NCBI GenBank assembly: GCA_044450785.1
Contig: JBIOJM010000360.1
Span: 1 to 10,241 of the forward strand
Length of the DNA stretch: 10,241 nucleotides
Reading direction: 5' to 3'
Source: JBIOJM01 sp044450785
GTDB taxonomy: Bacteria > Planctomycetota > Planctomycetia > Isosphaerales > Isosphaeraceae
The notes under the pieces were generated by a model. That model saw only the letters and a program-made list of their open reading frames with translations, was not told where the DNA came from and did not search any database. Numbering within the stretch: the first letter of the stretch is position 1; every line of letters begins with the position of its first letter. A program made the translations under genes and the position numbers. Positions 1 through 6,746 of the stretch are shown here, in pieces.

Positions 1-102
1 GGACTAAGGACCAAGGACCAAGGACTAAGGACCAAGGACTAAGGACCAAGGACTAAGGACTAAGGACCAAGGACCAAGGACTAAGGACCAAGGACCAAGG
101 AC
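1..102. repeat. Heptanucleotide tandem array GGAC(C/T)AA, 14 full units
   Basis: Fourteen consecutive perfect 7-bp units followed by a partial GGAC. The unit is GGACCAA or GGACTAA, differing only at position 5. In order the fifth base reads T C C T C T C T T C C T C C (8 C, 6 T). The array begins at the window edge, so its true length is unknown. It lies upstream of pilB copy 1 and ends about 280 bp before that start codon. The same unit recurs at 8125-8211 and, on the other strand, at 7961-7993. Heptamer tandem arrays are known from heterocystous cyanobacteria as STRR sequences; membership of any named family is not claimed here. Confidence 0.97.
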
Positions 103-289
103 TTGATGAGCCGGTGAGATCCTGGTAAATTCAAGTGTTATCATCGATTCGTTCATCCCCGCCATCGGCCGAGTCGTCCAATCGGGGGCGGCCCAGGGTC
201 GCCCGGTCGTCGTCACAGGATCGATCGTGCTGCGTATTCGACGTGATCCCGCAAACCCTCTCGCCATCTTCTAAAATGGGGAAAAGGAG

Positions 290-338
290 GCGGCGCTGTG
301 TTTGCGCCGCGGTTCGTTCGCCCGTGGCGTTCGCCACG
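290..338 (+). promoter_or_regulatory. Two GC-rich hairpins in the leader of pilB copy 1
   Basis: The first hairpin pairs GCGGCGC (290-296) with GCGCCGC (304-310) around a 7-nt loop. The second pairs CGTGGCG (323-329) with CGCCACG (332-338) around TT, or a 5-bp stem with a four-base loop if the innermost pairs open. Both are perfect. They lie 48-96 nt before the pilB ATG and directly after a purine-rich AAAAGGAGG (282-290). No U-tract follows, so they do not look like an intrinsic terminator. A leader RNA role or mRNA stabilisation is inferred. In GC-rich DNA, stems of this size also occur by chance. Confidence 0.35.
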
Positions 339-385
339 CCGCGTCCCTAGCCCACATGAATCGTCATCTCTGGAGTCCTTAAGTC

Positions 386-2125
386 ATGGCCAAGAGTCGG
401 GATTGGACCGAGATCCTCGTCCGCCGCGGAGTGATCGGCGCTGATCAGCTCAAGGAAGCCCACCGGATGGAGAGCGTCCCGGTCGAGGAAGCCCTCCTCA
501 AGCTCGGCTACGCCGACGCCGACGACATCATGAAAGCCAAGGCCGAACAACACGGCCTGCCGTTCGTCGAGCTCCGCGAAATCGAGATCCCCGCGTCCGT
601 GATCGAGCTGGTCCCCGAGTCGCTCGCTCGCGAGAACATCGTCATGCCCCTCTCGCAGGAGAGTGGGGCCATCCGTGTGATCATGCACGATCCTCTGGAT
701 TTCGAGACGATCGACAAGCTGCGGTTCGTGCTCAACCGGGAAATCGAGGTCTCGCTGGCCCCCAAGGAAGCGATCGTCGAGGCGATCAACAAATACTACG
801 GCAGCGCGACGTCCGAGACCGAATCGGTCGACTCGATGCTCCAGGAGTTCACCGACACCGCCATCGACTTCGCCGAGGAAGGAAGCCCCGGTTCGAAATC
901 CGGCGTGACCAACACGCTCGAGGAGGGGGACGCCCCCGTCATCAAGCTGGTGCACCTGATCATCCAGGAAGCGGTCACCATGCGCGCCAGCGACATCCAC
1001 ATCGAGCCCTTCGCCGAGCGGGTCCGGATCCGCTACCGGATCGACGGCGTCCTGATGGAACGCGACAACGCCCCCCGCCGGCTGCTGGGCGCGATCGTCA
1101 GCCGCATCAAGATCATGGGCTTCATCGACATCGCCGAGAAGCGCCGCCCGCAGGACGGACGGATCAAGATCCTCGTCGCCGGCAAGGACATCGACATGCG
1201 GGTCAGCATCATACCAACCAGTCACGGCCAGTCCGTGGTCATGCGGATCCTCGACCGAGAGAACATCAAGGTGGGGCTCCAGGACCTCGGGTTCGGCGAC
1301 GATGATTTCGCCAGGTTCAAACAACTGATCAAACGTCCCAATGGGATCCTGCTCGTGACCGGGCCCACCGGCTCGGGGAAAACCACGACCCTCTATGCCG
1401 CGCTCAACGAGCTCAATCGGCCTGACACGAAAATCATCACCGCCGAAGACCCCGTCGAGTACTACCTGCCCGGCGTCAACCAATGTGAGGTCAAGGCGAA
1501 GATCGGCATGACCTTCGCACGCATCATTCGTGCCATGCTTCGCCAAAATCCGAACATCCTCCTGGTTGGTGAAATCCGCGACCTCGAGACGGCTGAGACC
1601 GCAATTCAAGCATCTCTAACCGGACACTTGGTTTTCAGTACATTACATACGAACGATGCGCCCAGTGCCATTACACGTCTGGTTGATATTGGTATTCAAC
1701 CGTTCTTGGTTGCAAGCTCCGTGCTTGCGATCATGGCTCAACGCTTGGTTCGGCGGGTTTGCACCAAATGCCGGATGCGTTACGACCCACCTGCCCACAT
1801 CCTGAACGGACTGGGAATCCGTCCCGAGATCGCCAAGAAGGCTAACTTCATGAAGGGGAAGGGGTGCAACCACTGTAACAAGAAAGGATACCGCGGCCGT
1901 ATCAGCATCTTCGAGCTGATGACCATGACACCGCAAGTGCGCGAGATGGCCTTCAAGGGTGAATCGACGCAAAACGTCCGGAGATTGGCCCGGAAACAAG
2001 GGATGCGCACCTTGTTCGAGGACGGGATCATCAAGGCCATCCGCGGCATCACCACACTGGACGAAGTGTTGCGCATCACCCAGCGCGAGATGCTGGCCGA
2101 GAGCGTTGTGCTCAAAAAGTTGTGA
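386..2125 (+). CDS. pilB: Type IV pilus assembly / type II secretion ATPase, PilB/GspE family (copy 1)
   Basis: Cytoplasmic hexameric ATPase that drives filament subunit assembly at the PilC platform. The 579-aa length is typical. The N-terminal ~140 residues form the MshEN/T2SSE_N region, but its c-di-GMP signature is degraded: DWT (6-8) and PVE (32-34) stand where R-L-G is expected. The C-terminal motor domain has Walker A GPTGSGKTTT (326-335), an Asp box (ITAEDPVEY), Walker B ending LLVGEIRD (392-399), a His box with TLHTND, and a zinc site C459-x2-C462 ... C494-x2-C497. All catalytic motifs look intact. The ATG at 386 follows a GGAG at 372-375 with a 10-nt spacer. About 320 nt separate it from pilT, so it may be a separate transcript. 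A stretch at about 1590-1770 is markedly AT-richer than the rest although its protein sequence stays conserved. GspE of a type II secretion system is the alternative name; sequence alone does not separate the two. Confidence 0.95.
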   Translation: MAKSRDWTEILVRRGVIGADQLKEAHRMESVPVEEALLKLGYADADDIMKAKAEQHGLPFVELREIEIPASVIELVPESLARENIVMPLSQESGAIRVIMHDPLDFETIDKLRFVLNREIEVSLAPKEAIVEAINKYYGSATSETESVDSMLQEFTDTAIDFAEEGSPGSKSGVTNTLEEGDAPVIKLVHLIIQEAVTMRASDIHIEPFAERVRIRYRIDGVLMERDNAPRRLLGAIVSRIKIMGFIDIAEKRRPQDGRIKILVAGKDIDMRVSIIPTSHGQSVVMRILDRENIKVGLQDLGFGDDDFARFKQLIKRPNGILLVTGPTGSGKTTTLYAALNELNRPDTKIITAEDPVEYYLPGVNQCEVKAKIGMTFARIIRAMLRQNPNILLVGEIRDLETAETAIQASLTGHLVFSTLHTNDAPSAITRLVDIGIQPFLVASSVLAIMAQRLVRRVCTKCRMRYDPPAHILNGLGIRPEIAKKANFMKGKGCNHCNKKGYRGRISIFELMTMTPQVREMAFKGESTQNVRRLARKQGMRTLFEDGIIKAIRGITTLDEVLRITQREMLAESVVLKKL

Positions 2126-2445
2126 GCAACGGCAGGCCCCGCCGGCGACGTGGATGCAAACTCGCCCAGCAACCGGCGCCGTCAATCTCCGGGGGTCGGC
2201 TCTCCTCAGTCATTTCGGCGGCCGGTACCGCCCATGGGTGCGCGAGCGGGGCTCCGGGGCCCCGGAAAGGGGTGCTGGCGCTTGATACAGTCGGACACCA
2301 CCGAGATAATGATGTTGCTGTGGGCAGTGGCACGTTGTCCTAACCTCAAGACGCAACATGACGAATCGGTGGACACCTGGTTTGAAGGAAAAAGTCAATC
2401 ACCCACTCGGCCGTCTCGAGTGAGGGCAACAGGTTCCATTGGCGT
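2126..2445. other. 320-bp gap between pilB copy 1 and pilT
   Basis: No convincing gene on either strand. It contains a good sigma70-like promoter candidate (2282-2310) and a 14-bp perfect palindrome centred on GGGGCCCC (2253-2266). The palindrome has no U-tract, so I do not call it a terminator. A 7-bp inverted repeat ATGTTGC (2312-2318) / GCAACAT (2353-2359) lies just downstream of the promoter candidate. The heptamer arrays seen in later gaps are absent here. Confidence 0.6.
2282..2310 (+). promoter_or_regulatory. Candidate sigma70-type promoter for pilT-pilB2
   Basis: A TTGATA at 2282-2287 matches the -35 consensus at 5 of 6 bases. A GATAAT at 2305-2310 matches the -10 consensus at 5 of 6. 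The spacer is exactly 17 bp. Transcription would start near 2317, leaving a leader of about 130 nt before the pilT start. It sits in the only long gap of the cluster, which fits a second transcription unit beginning at pilT. No experimental support; consensus matches of this quality arise by chance now and then. Confidence 0.45.
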
Positions 2446-3582
2446 TTGCGCGGAGGCTTTTCAGGGCAGGGTACGCTGCTCATCGATAAACTGCTTCAGA
2501 CCGTCTGCTCCCAAAAGGCGAGTGATCTGCATCTGTCCGTCGGTGGTCAGCCGATTATTCGGCTTCACGGCCATCTGCGCCCGCTGGCGACCAAAGTGCT
2601 CGAGTCCGCTGACACCGTGGCGCTCATGAAAAGCATCACGCCCGAGCGGTGCCAGCAAGAGCTTCAGGAGGTGGGAGGGACCGACTTCGGGTTCGCGTTC
2701 GGCGACATGGCCCGGTTCCGGGTCGCCGTCTTCAAACAACGTGGCAACGTGGGGCTGGTGCTCCGCCGAATCCCCAACGAGTTTCTCACATTCGAACAGC
2801 TTGGCCTGCCCGCCATCATCGAGGAGCTGATCAAGCGGCCGCGGGGCTTGATCCTGGTGACGGGCCCCACGGGCTCGGGTAAGACCACCAGCCTGGCATC
2901 CATGGTTAACTTTATCAACAACACGATGGACCGCCACATCATCACCATCGAGGACCCGATCGAGTATTTCCACAAGCACAACAAATCCATCATCAATCAG
3001 CGCGAGATCGGCATCGACGTGCCCGACTTCCCCGAGGCGATTCGCCGCGCATTGCGGATGGACCCCGACGTCATCATGGTCGGCGAGATGCGAGACCTCG
3101 CCACCATCTCCGCGGCGATCACGGCCGCCGAGACCGGCCACGTCGTCTTCGCGACCCTGCATACCAACTCGGCCGAAGGCACCGTCAACCGCGTCATCGA
3201 CGTCTTTCCCAAGGACCAGCAGGAACAGATCCGAACCCAACTGTCGGTCGCGATCATCGGCATCCTCGCCCAGGCACTCTTGCCCCGCAAACCCAAGGGG
3301 CTCGTCGCCGCCTACGAAATGCTGGTCGTCACCCCGGCCATCGCCAACCTGATCCGCGAAAACAAGACTTACCGGATCGACTCGTCAATCCAGACCGGTC
3401 GAAAACACGGCATGATCCTGCTCGACGACTCCTTGTTCAACCTCTGGCGGCAGGGACTCGTCGAGGAAGACGAGGTCATGTTCAAGTGCCGAAAGCCACA
3501 GGACTTGCGGGAACGAATCGACAACGCCAAGAAGGGAATCTTCGAAGAGGGTGAAGAGGGCGAAGGGGAGGAAGAGGAATAA
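2446..3582 (+). CDS. pilT: Type IV pilus retraction ATPase, PilT family
   Basis: Cytoplasmic hexameric ATPase that powers pilus depolymerisation and twitching-type retraction. The N-terminal signature (IDKLLQ..., then KASDLHLSVGG) is that of PilT. The motor has Walker A GPTGSGKTTS (140-149), Asp box TIEDPIEYFH (167-176), Walker B with VIMVGEMRD (209-217) and His box ATLHTN (236-241). A PilT-type C-terminal motif AIANLIRENK is present, as are the long helices typical of PilT rather than PilB, and there is no tetracysteine zinc site. Start choice is a problem: the frame is open from 2386, and the only canonical start before the conserved N-terminus is TTG at 2446, giving 378 aa with a short extra N-terminus. 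No good Shine-Dalgarno precedes it. The C-terminus ends in an acidic Glu/Gly tail (about the last 15 residues). The stop codon directly abuts the ATG of pilB copy 2. Confidence 0.92.
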   Translation: MRGGFSGQGTLLIDKLLQTVCSQKASDLHLSVGGQPIIRLHGHLRPLATKVLESADTVALMKSITPERCQQELQEVGGTDFGFAFGDMARFRVAVFKQRGNVGLVLRRIPNEFLTFEQLGLPAIIEELIKRPRGLILVTGPTGSGKTTSLASMVNFINNTMDRHIITIEDPIEYFHKHNKSIINQREIGIDVPDFPEAIRRALRMDPDVIMVGEMRDLATISAAITAAETGHVVFATLHTNSAEGTVNRVIDVFPKDQQEQIRTQLSVAIIGILAQALLPRKPKGLVAAYEMLVVTPAIANLIRENKTYRIDSSIQTGRKHGMILLDDSLFNLWRQGLVEEDEVMFKCRKPQDLRERIDNAKKGIFEEGEEGEGEEEE

Positions 3583-5301
3583 ATGGCCAGACGCTTAGGC
3601 ACGATCATGATCGATATGGGTTACCTGGACGAGGAGACCCTCTGGAAGGTGCTCGAGGAGCAGAAACGTTCCGGCACCGACTTGATCGGCAAGGTGGCCG
3701 TTCGCATGGGGGTCGTCAAGGAAGACCAGGTCTTGAAGGCGCTGGGCGAGCAGCTCGGCATGAAAGTGATCAAGCTGGCCGACATCACGATCCCCGGCGA
3801 GCTGACCGAGCTGGTCAACGAGAGCATGGCCACCGCCTACAAGATCGTGCCGGTCTCCCAGAACAAGAAGGACAAGAGCCTGACGGTGGCGATGGCCGAG
3901 CCGCAGAACCCCTCCACGCTCGACAGCCTGAAGATGTTCTTGAGCACGGAAGTCAAGGGGGCGATCTCGTCCGAGGCCGACGTGATGGCGGCCATCGAGC
4001 GGCTGTACGCCGGCCACCACGAGAGCATCCAGGACGTCGTCAAGCAGATCGAGCAAGACAAGGGGCTGGCGGCGCTGGCGGGCCGCAACGAAAACACGAT
4101 CGACCTCGAGGCCATCGAGGAGATGGCCGAGGCCGCGCCGGTGCGGAAGCTGCTCAACATGGTGCTCCTGCTGGCGATCAAGGACAAGGCCTCGGACATC
4201 CACTTCGAGCCGTTCGAGGAAGAATACAAGATGAGGTACCGGGTCGACGGGGTGCTCTACGAGCTGGTCCCTCCCCCCCGGCACCTGGCTCCCGCCATCT
4301 CCAGCCGCATCAAGGTCATGTCCAACCTCGACATCGCCGAACGGCGGCTCCCCCAGGACGGCCGGATCCAGCTCGCCTTGGGCGGCAGTGAGGTCGACAT
4401 CCGCGTCTCCACCTTGCCCACCATGTTCGGCGAGAGCGTCGTGCTGCGAGTCCTGGACCGCACGGTCGTGCAGCTCGACCTCAAGAAGCTCGGCATGCCC
4501 GAAGACACGATGAAGATCTGGCGCGAGATCATCGAGAAGCCCAACGGCATCGTGCTCGTCACCGGACCGACCTCCTCGGGCAAGACGACGACGCTCTATG
4601 CGACGCTCAACGAATTGAATCGCATCGAGGACAAGATCATCACCACCGAGGAGCCGGTCGAGTACGACATCGAGGGCCTGATCCAGATCCCGATCAACCC
4701 CGATATCGGCGTGACCTTCGCCCATTGCCTGCGGTCGATCCTGCGGCAGGACCCGGACAAGATCCTGGTGGGTGAGACCCGCGACCTCGAGACGGCCGAG
4801 ATCTCGATCCAGGCGTCGCTCACCGGCCACATCGTCTTCACCACCCTGCACACGAACGACGCCCCCTCGGCCATCACCCGGCTCCGCGACATGGGGCTCC
4901 CGACCTTCTTGATCACCGCCACCGTCGAAGCGGTCCTCGCCCAGCGGCTGGTTCGCAGAATCTGCCCCAACTGCCGCACCGAGTTCACCCCCGCGCCCGA
5001 GGTCTGCATGGAGCTGGCCATGACCCCCGATCAGGCCTCGACCAAGAAGTTCTACTACGGCAAGGGGTGCGAGAAATGCAACAACACCGGCTACAAAGGC
5101 CGGCAGGGCATCTACGAGCTCCTCGTCATGAATGACACCCTGCGCGAGATGGTCGTCGCCGAGACGTCCCTTGACGAATTTCGCGACGCCTGCCGTAAGT
5201 TCGGCATGCGGACCCTCCGCGAGACGGGCATGCAAATGATCCACACCGGCATCACGAGCATCGAGGAAGTCCTCCGCGAGACAATGCTGGATGACGTTTG
5301 A
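3583..5301 (+). CDS. pilB: Type IV pilus assembly / type II secretion ATPase, PilB/GspE family with MshEN domain (copy 2)
   Basis: Second assembly motor, 572 aa, paralogous to copy 1 over its full length. The N-terminus carries two tandem 24-residue MshEN repeats (4-27 and 34-57). The first has R4-L5-G6, G13, L20, L24 and Q27; the second has G36, G43, V50, L54 and Q57. In the MshEN family this double motif binds c-di-GMP, so regulation by that nucleotide is inferred. The motor has Walker A GPTSSGKTTT (328-337, Ser for the more usual Gly), Walker B with ILVGETRD (394-401), His box TLHTNDAPSA and zinc ligands C461-x2-C464 ... C496-x2-C499. The ATG directly follows the pilT stop. GGAGG (3567-3571) and GAGG (3574-3577) inside the codons of the PilT acidic tail provide ribosome binding, so translation is probably coupled. 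PilC follows after 30 nt. Confidence 0.95.
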   Translation: MARRLGTIMIDMGYLDEETLWKVLEEQKRSGTDLIGKVAVRMGVVKEDQVLKALGEQLGMKVIKLADITIPGELTELVNESMATAYKIVPVSQNKKDKSLTVAMAEPQNPSTLDSLKMFLSTEVKGAISSEADVMAAIERLYAGHHESIQDVVKQIEQDKGLAALAGRNENTIDLEAIEEMAEAAPVRKLLNMVLLLAIKDKASDIHFEPFEEEYKMRYRVDGVLYELVPPPRHLAPAISSRIKVMSNLDIAERRLPQDGRIQLALGGSEVDIRVSTLPTMFGESVVLRVLDRTVVQLDLKKLGMPEDTMKIWREIIEKPNGIVLVTGPTSSGKTTTLYATLNELNRIEDKIITTEEPVEYDIEGLIQIPINPDIGVTFAHCLRSILRQDPDKILVGETRDLETAEISIQASLTGHIVFTTLHTNDAPSAITRLRDMGLPTFLITATVEAVLAQRLVRRICPNCRTEFTPAPEVCMELAMTPDQASTKKFYYGKGCEKCNNTGYKGRQGIYELLVMNDTLREMVVAETSLDEFRDACRKFGMRTLRETGMQMIHTGITSIEEVLRETMLDDV

Positions 5302-5325
5302 CCAATGACTAAGGACCATTAGGAG
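5301..5325 (+). repeat. Decayed heptamers merging into the pilC ribosome-binding site
   Basis: Three heptads in register, ACCAATG, ACTAAGG and ACCATTA, run from the last base of the pilB stop codon to an AGGAG (5321-5325) placed 6 nt before the pilC ATG. They resemble the ACCAAGG/ACTAAGG unit of the larger arrays (1-102 and 8125-8211) with one to three changes each. This is the shortest member of the repeat family in the window and fills nearly the whole gap. Confidence 0.6.
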
Positions 5326-5331
5326 ATTCAG

Positions 5332-6576
5332 ATGCCCACCTTCCAGTACGAGGCGATGGATCATACCGGGCGGGAAGTCAAGGACTCGATCGACGCCGCG
5401 ACGCAGGAGGAAGCGCAGCAACTGATCCGCCAGAAGGGGTTCTTCGTCACCAAGATTGCCGAGAAGGCGAAGAAGGCCAAGCAGCGCGCTGCCGCCAGGA
5501 AGGGGGGCCGGAAGCGGAAGAAGTCGTTCACGATCGGCAGGATATCGACCAAGCAGCTCTGCACCTTCACCCGGCAGCTCTCGACCTTGCAGGACGCCGG
5601 CCTGCCGATCCTTCGCAGCCTGAAGATCCTCGAGGGCCAGAGCAAGCCCGGGGTCTTGAAGAACGCCCTTCAGGACATCGTCGAGGACATCGAGAGCGGC
5701 TCGACCCTCTCGGAGGCCTGTGCCAAGCACCCCAAGGCGTTCGACCGGCTCTACTGCAACATGATCAAGGCGGGCGAGGCCGGCGGTGCCCTCGAATCGA
5801 TCCTCCAGCGCCTGGCTGACTTCAAGGAAAAGGCCCAGTCCCTCAAGCGGCGGATCAAGTCGGCCATGGTCTACCCGGTCGTGGTCATCACCGTCGCCTG
5901 CGTCATCGTCGGCTTCATCCTCTACTACATCATCCCCAAGTTCGAATCGATCTTCAAAGACTTCAACATCCCGCTGCCCAGAATGACCACCATCTTGATC
6001 ACGTCCAGCCACTTCTTGATCAAGTACTTCTACGTGGTCTTCCTCACGCCCCTGTTCCTCTGGATCTTCGTCAAGCTGCTCTATCGCAACAAGACGGGGG
6101 CGTATATCTGCGACCGGATCAAGCTGATCACGCCGGTGATGGGGGCGATCGTCGAGAAGTCGACCGTCGCCCGGACCATGCGGACGCTCGGCACCCTCGT
6201 CCAGTCGGGCGTGCCCATCCTGGAGTCGCTCAACATCGTCCGCGACACGGCCGGCAACGCCGTCTTCGAGCGGGCCTTCCTCCGGATCTACGAGAGCATC
6301 CGCGAGGGCGAAACCATCGCCCAGCCACTCAAGGAGGCCCGGATCGTCGACGACATCGTGGTCAACATGATCGACGTCGGCGAGGAGACCGGCGAGCTCG
6401 ATACCATGCTGAACAAGATCGCCGACAACTACGATGAAGAGGTCGAGACGGCCGTCGAGAGCCTGGTCAGCCTGCTCGAGCCGATCATGATCGTCATCCT
6501 GGGCGGCATCATCGGCTTCATCGTCATCGCCCTCTTTCTGCCGCTCATCACCCTGATCACCAAGCTGTCGGGCTAA
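5332..6576 (+). CDS. pilC: Type IV pilus / type II secretion inner-membrane platform protein, PilC/GspF family
   Basis: Polytopic inner-membrane protein that couples the assembly ATPase to subunit insertion. At 414 aa it has the usual length. It starts with the family N-terminus (FQYEAMDHTGREVKDSIDA), followed by a strongly basic linker (about 42-66) and two GspF domains. Each GspF domain has the duplicated core pattern: FTRQLSTLQDAGLPILRSL near 78-96 and the matching TLGTLVQSGVPILESL near 285-300. Three membrane segments are visible at about 179-201, 230-250 and 384-408. The ATG is preceded by AGGAG (5321-5325) with a 6-nt spacer. It lies 30 nt after pilB copy 2 and almost certainly shares its mRNA. 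The gap after the stop holds a large inverted repeat. Confidence 0.96.
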   Translation: MPTFQYEAMDHTGREVKDSIDAATQEEAQQLIRQKGFFVTKIAEKAKKAKQRAAARKGGRKRKKSFTIGRISTKQLCTFTRQLSTLQDAGLPILRSLKILEGQSKPGVLKNALQDIVEDIESGSTLSEACAKHPKAFDRLYCNMIKAGEAGGALESILQRLADFKEKAQSLKRRIKSAMVYPVVVITVACVIVGFILYYIIPKFESIFKDFNIPLPRMTTILITSSHFLIKYFYVVFLTPLFLWIFVKLLYRNKTGAYICDRIKLITPVMGAIVEKSTVARTMRTLGTLVQSGVPILESLNIVRDTAGNAVFERAFLRIYESIREGETIAQPLKEARIVDDIVVNMIDVGEETGELDTMLNKIADNYDEEVETAVESLVSLLEPIMIVILGGIIGFIVIALFLPLITLITKLSG

Positions 6577-6582
6577 TTTGAA

Positions 6583-6731
6583 TAGTTTTCAGTTTTCAGT
6601 TTTCAGTGTTCAGTGTTCAGTTGAGGCCGAGAAGCGCGTGTTTTGTTTCGACGGGCAACTGGCCACCACCAACGGATCACTAACCACGAGCCGCCCGCCA
6701 CCACTCACTGAAAACTGAAAACTGAAAACTA
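6583..6731. repeat. 26-bp perfect inverted repeat built of AGTTTTC heptamers, between pilC and prepilin-like gene 1
   Basis: The left arm (array 6584-6622) has three AGTTTTC units, two AGTGTTC units and a partial unit. The right arm (6706-6731) has three ACTGAAA units, the opposite strand of the same heptamer. Bases 6583-6608 are perfectly complementary to 6706-6731 around a 97-nt spacer (6609-6705). Part of the spacer, 6651-6706, keeps a 7-base register in which 7 of 8 heptads begin with AC. The structure lies 6 nt after the pilC stop and ends 5 nt before the GGAG of the next gene. As RNA it could form a long stem that separates pilC expression from pilin expression. That role is inference. 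Confidence 0.9.
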
Positions 6732-6736
6732 CTCTT

Positions 6737-6740
6737 GGAG
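6737..6740 (+). promoter_or_regulatory. Ribosome-binding site deciding the start of prepilin-like gene 1
   Basis: GGAG with a 6-nt spacer to ATG 6747. It overlaps an in-frame TTG at 6735, which would otherwise extend the protein by four residues. A start inside its own Shine-Dalgarno is unlikely, so ATG 6747 is preferred. Confidence 0.7.
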
Positions 6741-6746
6741 TTCCCC

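Noticed and set aside
1..102. CRISPR array
   Set aside because: Unit of 7 bp, no spacers, no cas genes nearby; it is a direct tandem repeat.
103..131. Promoter TTGATG-17-TAAATT just after the first array
   Set aside because: Only 4 of 6 matches at each box; not distinguishable from chance.
356..382. Eight-codon ATG frame ending 3 nt before pilB
   Set aside because: No ribosome-binding site before it, and such tiny frames are frequent by chance.
347..1609. 420-aa open frame on the minus strand
   Set aside because: Antisense to pilB copy 1 with the same mirror composition; the plus-strand gene has clear motifs.
2253..2266. 14-bp palindrome as intrinsic terminator of pilB copy 1
   Set aside because: No loop unless inner pairs open, and no U-tract follows.
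2150..2629. 159-aa plus-strand frame across the gap before pilT
   Set aside because: It overlaps pilT in another frame, with no recognisable domain and no good ribosome-binding site.
3595..6012. 805-aa open frame on the minus strand
   Set aside because: It lies antisense to pilB copy 2 and pilC, has Asp/Gly/Leu/Arg-rich low-complexity composition, and no recognisable domain. It is the usual mirror of GC-rich codon bias.
6735..6746. TTG 6735 as start of prepilin-like gene 1
   Set aside because: It overlaps the GGAG that is well spaced for ATG 6747.
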